Below are positions 1 to 8,122 of a DNA stretch of 47,740 bases, in pieces. Numbering within the stretch: position 1 is the first letter of the stretch; each line of letters starts with the position of its first letter. Source of the stretch: Bacillota bacterium (GTDB lineage Bacteria; Bacillota; Sulfobacillia; RBS10-35; JAJYVN01); the NCBI GenBank assembly GCA_021791815.1, contig JAJYVV010000007.1, positions 1 to 47,740 of the forward strand, in the 5' to 3' direction. The notes under the pieces were generated by a model that saw only the letters and a list, made by a program, of their open reading frames with translations, was not told the origin of the DNA and ran no database searches. Both the position numbers and the translations under genes were made by a program.

Positions 1-2213
1 ACGCGCTGACGGACGTGGACCTCGGCGCGGTGACGGACCTGCACCGCCGGCGCGGGTCGTGGGTGACCCTCGCCCTCGCCCGGGTCCCCAACCCGCTGGA
101 GTTCGGGGTCGTGATCACGGATGCCACCGGCGCCATCCAGCGGTTCTTGGAGAAGCCCGGCTGGGGCGAGGTCTTCTCCGACACCATCAACACGGGGATC
201 TACGTCATCGAGCCGCAGGCCCTGGCGGAGGTGCCGCCCGACCGGCCCTATGACTTCAGCAAGGAACTGTTCCCCAAGCTCATGGCCGCGGGTGCGCCGC
301 TCTTCGGATGCACCGTGGACGGCTACTGGTGCGACATCGGCAACATTGGTCAGCTGATGCAGGCCAACGAGGATGCGCTGCGTGGACGCGTGCGCCTGGA
401 CGTGCCCGGGCGGCGGTTCCCGGGCGACATCTGGATCGGCAGCGGGGCCACGATCGATCCGTCCGCCCGCGTCACCGGTCCGGTCGTCGTGGGCGAGAAC
501 AGCGCGATCCTCGCGGAGGCGGTGGTCGACGGACCCACGGTCATCGGGCCGAACTCCGTCCTCGGGCGCGGGTCGCAGGTCGCCCGCAGCGTGTTCCTGG
601 GCAACGCCCACGTGGGTCAGCACGCCAGGGTCCGCGGCGCGATCCTGGGGCGCGGCGTACGCGTGGGCCAGGGGACGTCGGTGGACGAGGGTGCGGTGGT
701 CGGCGATGGCTGCCACCTGCACGACGGTTGCCAGGTCCGCACGGAGGTCAAGATCTGGCCGAACAAGGTCATCGAGGCGGACGCGGTGGTCAACCAGAGC
801 ATCGTCTGGGGCAGCCGTTGGCAGCGCTCGCTCTTCGGCGCGTCGGGGGTGAGCGGGGCCACCAACGTGGACGTGACCCCGGAGGTGGCGGTGCGGCTCG
901 GATCCGCGTACGCCTCCAGCCTCCAGCGCGGCGACGCCGTCGTCGTGAGCCGCGACGGGCACCCGGCGTCCGTGATGATGAAGCGCGCGCTGATGGCCGG
1001 GCTGGCGTCCGCGGGCGTCCGCGTGCACAACCTGGAGTCCGTGCCCCTGCCGGTGATGCGCTACGCCGCCGGCGCCCTCGGGGCGCGGGGCGGCGTGTAC
1101 ACGCGGACCCTGCCCGGGGGGCCCGGCCAGATGGAGATGCGCTTCGTGGACGCGCGGGGCATCGACCTCGACGCCAACACCGAGCGGAAGATCGAGAACC
1201 TGTACTTCCGGGAGGACGCGCGCAAGGTCGCCCCAGACGACGTCGGGCCCATCACCTACCCGGCCAAGGTCCTGGACGTCTACCTCACCGGCTATCTGGG
1301 GGCGCTCGGCCCGCTGCCGGCCGGCACCCCGCCGCCGCGCATCATCGTCGACTACGGAGGCGGGACCGCCAACCAGGTCGTCCCGCAGGTCCTCGCCGAG
1401 TACGGGGCGCAGACGGTCGGCCTCGGGGGCGCGCCGACGCGCCAGCTGCCGGAGGGCGCGGAGCGGGACGGGCGGATGCTCGGCCTCTCCGAGGTCGTGC
1501 GCACCCTGCGGGCCGACTGCGGCGTGCGCCTCGACCCTTCGGGGGAGCGGCTCACGATCGTGGACGACCGGGGCCGCACCCTCAGCGACCAGGAGGCCCT
1601 GGTCCTGCTGTGCGCGCTGGCCGTGCGCCATGGCAACGCCCGGGAGGTGGCGGTTCCGATCACGGCCACGGAGGCGGTCGAGCGGGTCTGCGGCCAGGCG
1701 GGCTGCCGGGTGCGGCGCACCCGCTCCGGAAGCCGGGCGCTGATGGACGCCGCCGCGGCCGGCGGACTGACGCTCGCGGGCGACGGCCAGGGCGGGTTCG
1801 CCTTCCCGGCGTTCCACCCGGCCATCGACGGGATGTTCGCCATGGGGCTGCTCCTCCGCTGGCTCGCCCGGGAGAACCGGCAGCTCGGCGAGATCGTGGC
1901 GGAACTGCCGGCGCCGTCCATCCAGCACGACGTGGCCCCCTGCCCCTGGCAGGCCAAGGGCCAGCTCATGCGCCGCCTCGTCGAGGTGACGCTGGGCGAG
2001 CAGGTGACACTGCTCGACGGCATCAAACTGCACCGCGGCTCCGCGTGGATCGCCGTCCTCCCCGACGCCCACCGCCCCGTCGTGCACCTGCACGCGGAGC
2101 CCGCGGACGGCGAGGGGGCGGCGCTGATGCTGACCTACCGGCGCCTCATCGAACAGATCGTCGCCGAGGTGGAGGCCGCCGCCGCCCTGGAGCCGGAATG
2201 GCACGAGGCCTGA
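1..2213 (+). CDS. Mannose-1-phosphate guanylyltransferase / phosphomannomutase-like fusion, 5' truncated by window edge
   Basis: The reading frame is open to the left edge (codon phase starts at base 3), so roughly 80-100 N-terminal residues with the nucleotide-binding GxGxR loop are missing. What remains is the end of an NTP-transferase domain (FLEKPGWGEVFSDTINTG, then YWCDIGNIGQ), a left-handed beta-helix of hexapeptide repeats (about 130-265, counting from the GTG at 15), and a phosphohexomutase-like domain (about 285-732). Family knowledge: such fusions make GDP-mannose or another NDP-sugar for glycan synthesis. The mutase part looks inactive: the place of the TxSHNP phosphoserine loop reads TRTLPGGPG (363-371), the DGDGDR metal loop reads DPSGER (507-512), and the GExSGH motif is GDGQGGF. 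It therefore probably acts as a nucleotidyltransferase with a regulatory or structural mutase domain. Confidence 0.82.
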   Translation, partial: ALTDVDLGAVTDLHRRRGSWVTLALARVPNPLEFGVVITDATGAIQRFLEKPGWGEVFSDTINTGIYVIEPQALAEVPPDRPYDFSKELFPKLMAAGAPLFGCTVDGYWCDIGNIGQLMQANEDALRGRVRLDVPGRRFPGDIWIGSGATIDPSARVTGPVVVGENSAILAEAVVDGPTVIGPNSVLGRGSQVARSVFLGNAHVGQHARVRGAILGRGVRVGQGTSVDEGAVVGDGCHLHDGCQVRTEVKIWPNKVIEADAVVNQSIVWGSRWQRSLFGASGVSGATNVDVTPEVAVRLGSAYASSLQRGDAVVVSRDGHPASVMMKRALMAGLASAGVRVHNLESVPLPVMRYAAGALGARGGVYTRTLPGGPGQMEMRFVDARGIDLDANTERKIENLYFREDARKVAPDDVGPITYPAKVLDVYLTGYLGALGPLPAGTPPPRIIVDYGGGTANQVVPQVLAEYGAQTVGLGGAPTRQLPEGAERDGRMLGLSEVVRTLRADCGVRLDPSGERLTIVDDRGRTLSDQEALVLLCALAVRHGNAREVAVPITATEAVERVCGQAGCRVRRTRSGSRALMDAAAAGGLTLAGDGQGGFAFPAFHPAIDGMFAMGLLLRWLARENRQLGEIVAELPAPSIQHDVAPCPWQAKGQLMRRLVEVTLGEQVTLLDGIKLHRGSAWIAVLPDAHRPVVHLHAEPADGEGAALMLTYRRLIEQIVAEVEAAAALEPEWHEA

Positions 2214-2324
2214 GGGCGCCGGCGGCCGCCCGGGGCCCGGGAGCCCCCGCGGGGCCCCGATCCGGCCCGTCCTGAGGCCGGCGGCTCCGGGCCGCGCCAC
2301 GGTCCCCGACACCGCACCCTCACC

Positions 2325-2344
2325 CGTGGGGCGGCCGCCCCACG
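2325..2344. repeat. 20-bp perfect palindrome
   Basis: CGTGGGGCGGCCGCCCCACG is self-complementary over all 20 bases with no loop. It lies about 110 bp after the guanylyltransferase stop and 200 bp before the GH15 start. It could be an operator for a dimeric regulator or part of a terminator. With no spacer between the arms, an operator is at least as likely. Confidence 0.45.
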
Positions 2345-2418
2345 CATGACCGCCGCGCGCCAACGCCATGCTGGAGCGCGGGGACGTCGTGCCGGGCGCC
2401 CGCGCATACATTGCGTCC

Positions 2419-2439
2419 GGGCGGCCGGGCGGGCCGCCC
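2419..2439 (+). terminator. GC-rich hairpin, possible terminator of the guanylyltransferase gene
   Basis: GGGCGGCC (2419-2426) pairs perfectly with GGCCGCCC (2432-2439) around a 5-base loop. Only GTTGT follows, not a T-run, so intrinsic termination is uncertain. Confidence 0.3.
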
Positions 2440-2543
2440 GTTGTCCAGACGACCCGTGCCGACAGGATTCGAGCGGAACCACCCTGAATGTTCCGGGTTG
2501 AGCCGCACGGGGACCCGCGCCCCCGGGGAACGGAGGCCCGCCC

Positions 2544-4733
2544 TTGCCACGCCAGCTCGTCCTCGGCAACGGCCAGATGCTTGTCACCTTCGACAGCGGC
2601 TTCGCCATGCGAGATCTCTACTACCCGTATGTCGGCCTCTGGAACCACATCGGCGGGCACCGCTGCTCCATGGGGGTGTGGTGTGAGGGCCAGTTCGCCT
2701 GGGTCGGCGACGACGGGTGGCGCGGCGACCTGAGGTACGCCGACGACGCGCTGGTGAGCGACGTGCGCCTGCGCCACGAGGGGCTGGGCATCGAGATCCG
2801 GTGCTCGGACGCCGTCCATTACCAGGAGAACGTGTTTCTGCGCCGGTGCGTCGTCGCCAACCTCCGGCCGCGGGCCCGCGAGGTGCGCGTCTTCTTCCAC
2901 CAGGATTTCTCGATCGACGACACCGACGTGGGCGACACCGCGGTCTACGACCCGTCGGCCGGCCTGCTGTACCACTACAAGCGCGACCGGTACTTCGTGG
3001 TCGACGGCTCGTCCGCACAGGGCGGCATCCACCAGTACGCCACCGGGGTCAAGCGCTTCCGGGGGGCCGAGGGCACCTGGCGCGACGCGGAGGACGGGCG
3101 GCTCGAGGGCAACCCCATCGCCCAGGGGTCCGTCGACTCGACCATCTCCTTCCGCCTCGACGTGGCGGCCGGCGGCCAGGAGTCGCTCTGGTACTGGATC
3201 GCGGTCGGCCGCACCTACGGGCAGACCCTGCGCCTGGACCAGCAGGTCCGCGCCTCCACGGCCGAGGCCCTGCTCGGGCAGGTCCGGGCCTATTGGCAGC
3301 AGTGGATCCGCAAGGTGCCCGTGGCCTTCGGCGACCTGCCGCCCGACGTCCAGCGCCTGTACAAGCTCTCCCTCCCCCTGGTGCGGGCGCACGTCGACCG
3401 CACCGGGGCCATCACGGCCGCCAACGACTCCGACATCCTGCAGTTCAACCGGGACCACTACTCCTACGTGTGGCCGCGCGACGGCGCCCTGATCGTCAGC
3501 GCCATGGTGGACGCGGGCTACCCCGAGCTCGTCGCGCCGTTTTTCCAGTTCTGCGCCCGCGCGCTCACCGCCGGGGGCTTCCTGCTGCAGAAGTACAACC
3601 CGGACGGCTCGGCCGGCTCCTGCTGGCACCCCTGGGTGCAGAACGGCAGGCGCCAGCTGCCCATCCAGGAGGACGAGACCGCCCTCGTCCTGTGGGCGCT
3701 GTGGCGGCACTACCAGCGCAGCCGCGACATCGAACTGGTGCTCCAGCTCGCCCAGACGCTCGTCACGCCCGCGGCCGAGTTCCTCGCCGGCTACGTCTTC
3801 CCGCACCTGGGCCTGCCCCGGGAGGCTTACGACCTGTGGGAGGAGCGCCGGGGCGTCCACACGTGGACGGCCGCGGCCGTGGTCGGCGCCCTCGAGGCCG
3901 CCGGGCACCTGGTGCAGTTGCTCGGCGAGGAGCAGCGCGCCGAGCGCTACCGCGCCGCGGCGGCCCGGCTGCGCGAGGGCATCCTGACCCACCTCTACGA
4001 TCCGGCGCTGGGCCGGTTCGTGCGGGGCCTGCAGGTGACGGGCGACGGCTCCGTGCAGAGGGACCCCACGCCCGACGCGTCCATCGCCGGCCTGTTCGTG
4101 TTCGGGGTCGTCCCCGCGGCGGACCCGCGGATGCGGGCGACGATGAACGTCCTCGAGGAACGGCTCTGGGTGCGCACGGACGTCGGCGGCATCGCGCGCT
4201 ACGCGGGAGACTACTACTTCCGCACCGCCTTCGACGACTTCGACCGGGTACCCGGCAACCCGTGGTTCATCACGACCCTCTGGTTCGCCGACTGGCACGC
4301 GGCCGTGGCCACCGGCCCCGCCGGGCTGGCGCGCAGCCGCGAACTGCTGCGGTGGGTGGCCGAGCACGCCATGCCGTCCGGGATCCTCCCGGAACAGGTC
4401 CACCCGTACACGGGCGCGCCCCTGTCCGTGGCGCCGCTGTGCTGGTCGCACGCCGCGGTCTGCCACTCGGTGCAACTCTACGCCGAGCGCTACGCCGCGC
4501 TCGTCGGGGCGGCGCCGGGTGCCGGCCTCGGCATCCCGGACGCCGGCGCCACGGACGGACCGTCCCGGCCCGCGCTGCGGGTGGTCGGCAAGCAGATCGG
4601 GAGCGACGAGGCGGCCGACGGCCGGGGCCTGCCGGCGGCCGACGTCGCGGTGGCGGGCTCCGGCGCGGATGCGGACGACGGCGCCGCTCCGCCCGGCCCC
4701 CCGCGGAGCGACTGGCTGGGAGCGGCTCCTTGA
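2544..4733 (+). CDS. Glycoside hydrolase family 15 (glucoamylase/glucodextranase/trehalase-like)
   Basis: A 729-residue protein. The TTG start at 2544 is chosen because GGAGG (2532-2536) sits 7 bases upstream and the product begins with the usual GH15 N-terminal super-sandwich (MPRQLVLGNG...). The (alpha/alpha)6 barrel follows. Hallmarks are the substrate-binding YVWPRDGALI block near 310, the general-acid region DLWEERRGVHTWT (E433/E434) and the general-base region LPEQVHPYTGAP (E617). GH15 enzymes hydrolyse terminal alpha-glucosidic bonds with inversion. The exact substrate (maltodextrin, isomaltose or trehalose) cannot be read from sequence. No signal peptide is seen, so it is probably cytoplasmic and used for glycogen, maltodextrin or trehalose turnover. 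The last ~80 residues are Ala/Gly/Pro-rich and look disordered. Confidence 0.9.
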   Translation: MPRQLVLGNGQMLVTFDSGFAMRDLYYPYVGLWNHIGGHRCSMGVWCEGQFAWVGDDGWRGDLRYADDALVSDVRLRHEGLGIEIRCSDAVHYQENVFLRRCVVANLRPRAREVRVFFHQDFSIDDTDVGDTAVYDPSAGLLYHYKRDRYFVVDGSSAQGGIHQYATGVKRFRGAEGTWRDAEDGRLEGNPIAQGSVDSTISFRLDVAAGGQESLWYWIAVGRTYGQTLRLDQQVRASTAEALLGQVRAYWQQWIRKVPVAFGDLPPDVQRLYKLSLPLVRAHVDRTGAITAANDSDILQFNRDHYSYVWPRDGALIVSAMVDAGYPELVAPFFQFCARALTAGGFLLQKYNPDGSAGSCWHPWVQNGRRQLPIQEDETALVLWALWRHYQRSRDIELVLQLAQTLVTPAAEFLAGYVFPHLGLPREAYDLWEERRGVHTWTAAAVVGALEAAGHLVQLLGEEQRAERYRAAAARLREGILTHLYDPALGRFVRGLQVTGDGSVQRDPTPDASIAGLFVFGVVPAADPRMRATMNVLEERLWVRTDVGGIARYAGDYYFRTAFDDFDRVPGNPWFITTLWFADWHAAVATGPAGLARSRELLRWVAEHAMPSGILPEQVHPYTGAPLSVAPLCWSHAAVCHSVQLYAERYAALVGAAPGAGLGIPDAGATDGPSRPALRVVGKQIGSDEAADGRGLPAADVAVAGSGADADDGAAPPGPPRSDWLGAAP

Positions 4734-4758
4734 CGCCCCAGCGGGCCCGGTGTAGGCT
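4730..4758 (+). promoter_or_regulatory. Sigma-70-type promoter of the riboflavin operon
   Basis: TTGACG (4730-4735), a 17-base spacer and TAGGCT (4753-4758) make a good housekeeping promoter. The -35 box overlaps the GH15 stop codon. The expected start (~4765) lies just upstream of the FMN aptamer, so the leader RNA would begin almost directly with the riboswitch. Confidence 0.6.
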
Positions 4759-4773
4759 GCGCGCCAAATACAG

Positions 4774-4997
4774 GGCCTTCGGGGCAGGGTGAGGGCGCCC
4801 GTGCGGGGTAACCGCGGCGGGCTCCCGATTCCCGACCGGCGGTGATGCCGCGGCAGGGCGCTCGCCCGGGCCGCGGACGAGCGCCGCGAGCCCGCGGGGG
4901 GTCGCGAGCCCGGCGCGGAGCCGGCTGCGGCCGCGTTCGCGGACACGACCCGGTGAGAATCCGGGGCCGACGGTAGAGTCCGGATGGGAGAAGGACG
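4774..4997 (+). promoter_or_regulatory. FMN riboswitch (RFN element) with an inserted hairpin
   Basis: The conserved RFN blocks are all present in order: CTTCGGGGCAGGGTGA, ATTCCCGACCGGCGGTGATG, AGCCCGCGG, CCCGGTGAGAATCCGGGG, CCGACGGTAGAGTCCGGATG and GGGAGAAGG. The element binds FMN and represses the downstream rib genes. A second variable stem follows the CGGCGGT block. Unusually, about 34 bases that fold back on themselves interrupt the P2 loop between GGGTGA and GATTCCCGACC (about 4793-4826). About 120 GC-rich bases separate the aptamer from ribD. They contain CCCCCGGGGG and GGGGGG runs that could form the expression platform, either a terminator or sequestration of the G-rich ribosome site. 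Confidence 0.93.
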
Positions 4998-5113
4998 TCG
5001 CCGCCTCCGGGGGAGGGGGCTTCCGACCTTGGCCGCCCCGCGGCCGGGCGGGGTCCGCTTGCCCCGATCTGCGCGCGCGGACGCCCCCGGGGGTCCTTGG
5101 GGGGCCTCCGCCC

Positions 5114-6139
5114 GTGATGGCCCGCGCCCTGCGCCTCGCGGCCCGCGCAGCCGGCCGCACCGCCCCCAACCCGATGGTCGGCGCCGTGCTCGTCGGACCG
5201 GGGGGGCAGGTCGTCGGCGAGGGTTACCACCGCGCCGCGGGCCTGCCGCACGCCGAGGCGCTGGCGCTTGCCCAGGCCGGCCCCCGGGCGCGCGGCGCCA
5301 CCCTCTACGTCACCCTGGAACCCTGCAGCCATCACGGGCGGACACCGCCGTGCGCCGACGCCCTCATCGCGGCGGGCGTGCGCCGCGTCGTCGCGGCCAT
5401 GGAGGACCCCGACCCGCGCGTGGCCGGCGCGGGCCTGGCGCGCCTGCGGGCGGCGGGGGTCGACGTCGCCGTCGGCGACCACGAGGCCGCCGCGCGGCAA
5501 CTCAATCGCTGGTACATCGCTTCCCGCACGCTCGGCCGGCCCCGCGTCCTCTACAAGTGGGCCGCGGGGGCGGACGGCGGCGTGGCGGTCCGGCCGCCGC
5601 GCGCGATCCCCCTGTCGTCGGAGGCCTCCCGCCGCCTCGTGCACCGGTGGCGGGACCGGCTGGACGCCGTGCTGGTCGGCGCGGGCACCGTCCTGGCGGA
5701 CGACCCGCGCCTGACGGTCCGCGCCGTCCGCGGCCGGGACCCGCTGCGGGTCGTGGCCGACCGGCGCGCGCGCATCCCGGCGGATGCGCGCGTGCTGCCC
5801 GCGCTGGTGTGCGTGGGACCCGAGGCGCCGCCGGAGCGCGTCCGGCGCCTGCGCGAGGCCGGGGCGGAGGTCGCGGTCGCGCCGACCCCGGCGGCCGTCC
5901 TGGCGGAACTCCACGCCCGCGGGTGCCTGGGCGTGCTGCTGGAGGGCGGCCCGACGCTGGCCGCGGCGTTCTTGGCGGACGGCCTGATCGACGAGTTCGT
6001 CGCCGTCGTGGCGCCCCGGCTGCTCGGGGGCGGCGCGCCCGCCTTCGACGCCCCCGGGGGGCCGCCCCTGGCCCTGCGCGGCCCGCTCGCCGCGCGCCGC
6101 GTCGGGGAGGACCTCTGGCTATCGGGGGTGCTGCGCTGA
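5114..6139 (+). CDS. ribD: Bifunctional diaminohydroxyphosphoribosylaminopyrimidine deaminase / 5-amino-6-(5-phosphoribosylamino)uracil reductase
   Basis: 341 residues. RibD carries out the second and third steps of the GTP branch of riboflavin synthesis. The N-terminal deaminase has GRTAPNPMVGAVLV, the zinc/catalytic HAE motif (H46-A-E48) and the zinc cysteines PCSHHGRTPPC (C71, C80). The C-terminal NADPH-dependent reductase (from about 145) has the SRRLVHRWRDRLDAVLVGAG and LEGGPTLAAAFLADGLIDE blocks. The start is GTG 5114 or ATG 5117, behind a G-rich stretch (GGGGGG) that may act as the ribosome site under riboswitch control. Its stop overlaps the ribE start (TGATG), so the two genes are translationally coupled. 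Confidence 0.95.
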   Translation: MMARALRLAARAAGRTAPNPMVGAVLVGPGGQVVGEGYHRAAGLPHAEALALAQAGPRARGATLYVTLEPCSHHGRTPPCADALIAAGVRRVVAAMEDPDPRVAGAGLARLRAAGVDVAVGDHEAAARQLNRWYIASRTLGRPRVLYKWAAGADGGVAVRPPRAIPLSSEASRRLVHRWRDRLDAVLVGAGTVLADDPRLTVRAVRGRDPLRVVADRRARIPADARVLPALVCVGPEAPPERVRRLREAGAEVAVAPTPAAVLAELHARGCLGVLLEGGPTLAAAFLADGLIDEFVAVVAPRLLGGGAPAFDAPGGPPLALRGPLAARRVGEDLWLSGVLR

Positions 6140-6756
6140 TGTTCACCGGGCTCATCGAAGCCATGGGGACCGTGGTCGAGTGGCGGGGTGCCCAGATCGT
6201 CCTGCGCTGCCCGTTCGCCGCGCAGCTCGCCCCCGGAGAGAGCGTGGCGGTGAGCGGCGTGTGCCTGACCGTCGAGCAAGCGGTGGCCGAGGGCTTCCGC
6301 GCGACCGTGATACCGGCCACGCGGCGCCGGACCACGCTGGGGCGGCTCGGGCCCGGCGACGCCGTGAATCTCGAGCGCGCCGTGCCCGCGGCGGGGCGCC
6401 TGGGCGGACACGTCGTCCAGGGCCACGTCGACGGTGTGGGCACGCTGACCGCACGGCGGCCTGACGAAGACTGGGACGTGCTCGAGTTCGAAGCCCCCGC
6501 CGAGGTCCTGCGCTACGTGTGGGGGCGGGGCTCGGTCGCCGTCGACGGGGTCAGCCTGACCGTGGCGGAGAGGACCCCGGACGGCGGGGCCTTCCGCGTC
6601 GGGATCATCCCCCACACCGCGGCCCGGACGACCCTGGGTGCCTTGCGGGAAGGGGCGTCGGTGAACCTGGAGGCGGACGTCCTCGCGAAGTACGTGGAGG
6701 GAGCCGTGGCATCCCTCGGCCCGGCCTGGGCCCGCGGCCGGTCCGCCGGGCCGTAG
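6139..6756 (+). CDS. ribE: Riboflavin synthase, alpha subunit
   Basis: 205 residues, usual for the family. It dismutates two 6,7-dimethyl-8-ribityllumazines to riboflavin plus pyrimidinedione. The start is fixed by the family N-terminus [10 protein letters not shown], which RibE needs for activity. Two homologous barrels follow, with paired motifs SGVCLTV / [17 protein letters not shown] / [10 protein letters not shown] and VNLERAV / [13 protein letters not shown], and the [11 protein letters not shown] link. It overlaps ribD by one base and ends 91 bases before ribBA. Confidence 0.95.
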   Translation: MFTGLIEAMGTVVEWRGAQIVLRCPFAAQLAPGESVAVSGVCLTVEQAVAEGFRATVIPATRRRTTLGRLGPGDAVNLERAVPAAGRLGGHVVQGHVDGVGTLTARRPDEDWDVLEFEAPAEVLRYVWGRGSVAVDGVSLTVAERTPDGGAFRVGIIPHTAARTTLGALREGASVNLEADVLAKYVEGAVASLGPAWARGRSAGP

Positions 6757-6847
6757 CGAACGGGCCGAGCGCCGGCACGCCCAAGATACGCGCCAAGGGA
6801 GGAAGGCGCGGCGCGCCCCGGAGCGGGCGCCCGCCGCGCCGGATGGG

Positions 6848-8122
6848 ATGGACAGGACACCGTGGATCGAGGCGCAGGGCGGGAATCCAGGCCCCGCGGC
6901 GGACGTCCCGACGGACCGTCCGGGGGGGGACGCCGTCGCGGCCGTGGAGTCCGCCATCGCCGACATCCGGGCCGGCAAGTTCGTCGTCGTCTTCGACGAC
7001 GAGAGCCGCGAGAACGAGGGCGACCTGATCATGGCCGCCGAGCACGTCACGCCGGAGGCGATGGCGTTCCTGCTGCGCCACGGCACCGGCATCGTCTGCC
7101 TGCCGATGACCGATGCCGACCTCCGGCGGCTGGACCTGCCGCAGATGGTGGCCCGCAACCGGGAGAGCCGGCGCACGGCGTTCACCGTGTCCATCGACGC
7201 GCGGGACGTGGGCAGCGGCGTGTCCGCCGCGGCGCGGTCGGCGACCGTGCGCGTCGCGGCCGACCCCTCCTCCGGGCCCGAGGACCTGGTGCGGCCGGGC
7301 CACGTCTTCCCCCTCCGCGCCCGCCCCGGGGGCGTCCTCCGGCGCCCCGGGCACACGGAGGCGGCCGTGGACCTGGCCGAACTCGCCGGACTGCGCCCGG
7401 CGGGCGTCCTCAGCGAGATCATGAACGACGACGGGACCATGGCGCGGCTGCCCGAGCTGCGCGCCTTCGCCCGCAGCCACGGTCTGCGGCTCCTGCGCAT
7501 CGCCGACCTCGTGGCCTACCGCCGGTCCCGCGAATCCAGCGTGGCGCGGGTCGCCGAGTCCCAGCTGCCGACGGCGCACGGCCTGTGGCGTCTCGTGGCC
7601 TACGAGAGCGTGAGCGGGACGCAGCCCCAGATCGCCCTCGTCATGGGCGACGTGGCGGACGGCCGGCCGGTGCTGGTCCGGATGCACAGCGAGTGCCTCA
7701 CCGGGGATGTGTTCGGTTCCCTGCGCTGCGACTGTGGCGAGCAGCTCGACCGGGCGATGGCGGCGGTGGCCGCCGAAGGCCGCGGCGTCGTCTGCTACCT
7801 CCGCCAGGAGGGGCGCGGCATCGGGCTGACCAACAAGGTGCGCGCATACGCGCTCCAGGACGGGGGGCTGGACACGGTCGAGGCCAACGCCGCCCTGGGC
7901 CTGCCGCCGGACGCCCGGGACTACGGCACCGGGGCCCAGATGCTCGTGGACCTCGGCGTCCGCGCGATCCGCCTGCTGACCAACAACCCCGACAAGGAAT
8001 ACGCCCTGGCGGGCTTCGGCCTGCAGATCGTCGAACGCGTCCCCATCGCGGTGCCGGCGCGGCCCGAGAACGCGCGGTACCTCGCCACGAAGAAGACCAA
8101 GCTCGGGCACCTGCTGCCGTGA
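6848..8122 (+). CDS. ribBA: 3,4-dihydroxy-2-butanone-4-phosphate synthase / GTP cyclohydrolase II
   Basis: 424 residues supplying both riboflavin precursors. The RibB half (about 30-235) has the acidic loop [36 protein letters not shown] and [15 protein letters not shown]. The RibA half (about 240-424) has [19 protein letters not shown] with zinc ligands C283, C294 and C296, RQEGRGIGL and [15 protein letters not shown] 6848 gives a ~30-residue N-terminal leader before the RibB domain, so a downstream start is possible. Its stop overlaps the next gene's start (GTGA), which ties a flippase to the riboflavin operon. Confidence 0.95.
   Translation: MDRTPWIEAQGGNPGPAADVPTDRPGGDAVAAVESAIADIRAGKFVVVFDDESRENEGDLIMAAEHVTPEAMAFLLRHGTGIVCLPMTDADLRRLDLPQMVARNRESRRTAFTVSIDARDVGSGVSAAARSATVRVAADPSSGPEDLVRPGHVFPLRARPGGVLRRPGHTEAAVDLAELAGLRPAGVLSEIMNDDGTMARLPELRAFARSHGLRLLRIADLVAYRRSRESSVARVAESQLPTAHGLWRLVAYESVSGTQPQIALVMGDVADGRPVLVRMHSECLTGDVFGSLRCDCGEQLDRAMAAVAAEGRGVVCYLRQEGRGIGLTNKVRAYALQDGGLDTVEANAALGLPPDARDYGTGAQMLVDLGVRAIRLLTNNPDKEYALAGFGLQIVERVPIAVPARPENARYLATKKTKLGHLLP

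Larger units (their letters stand above)
2214..2543. other. Intergenic region between the guanylyltransferase and GH15 genes
   Basis: No convincing gene is visible in these 330 bases. It is extremely GC-rich and holds a 20-bp perfect palindrome (2325-2344) and an 8-bp-stem hairpin (2419-2439). A weak promoter-like pair, TTGTCC at 2441-2446 and AGGATT at 2464-2469 with a 17-base spacer, precedes the GH15 gene. The -10 match is poor. Confidence 0.5.
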
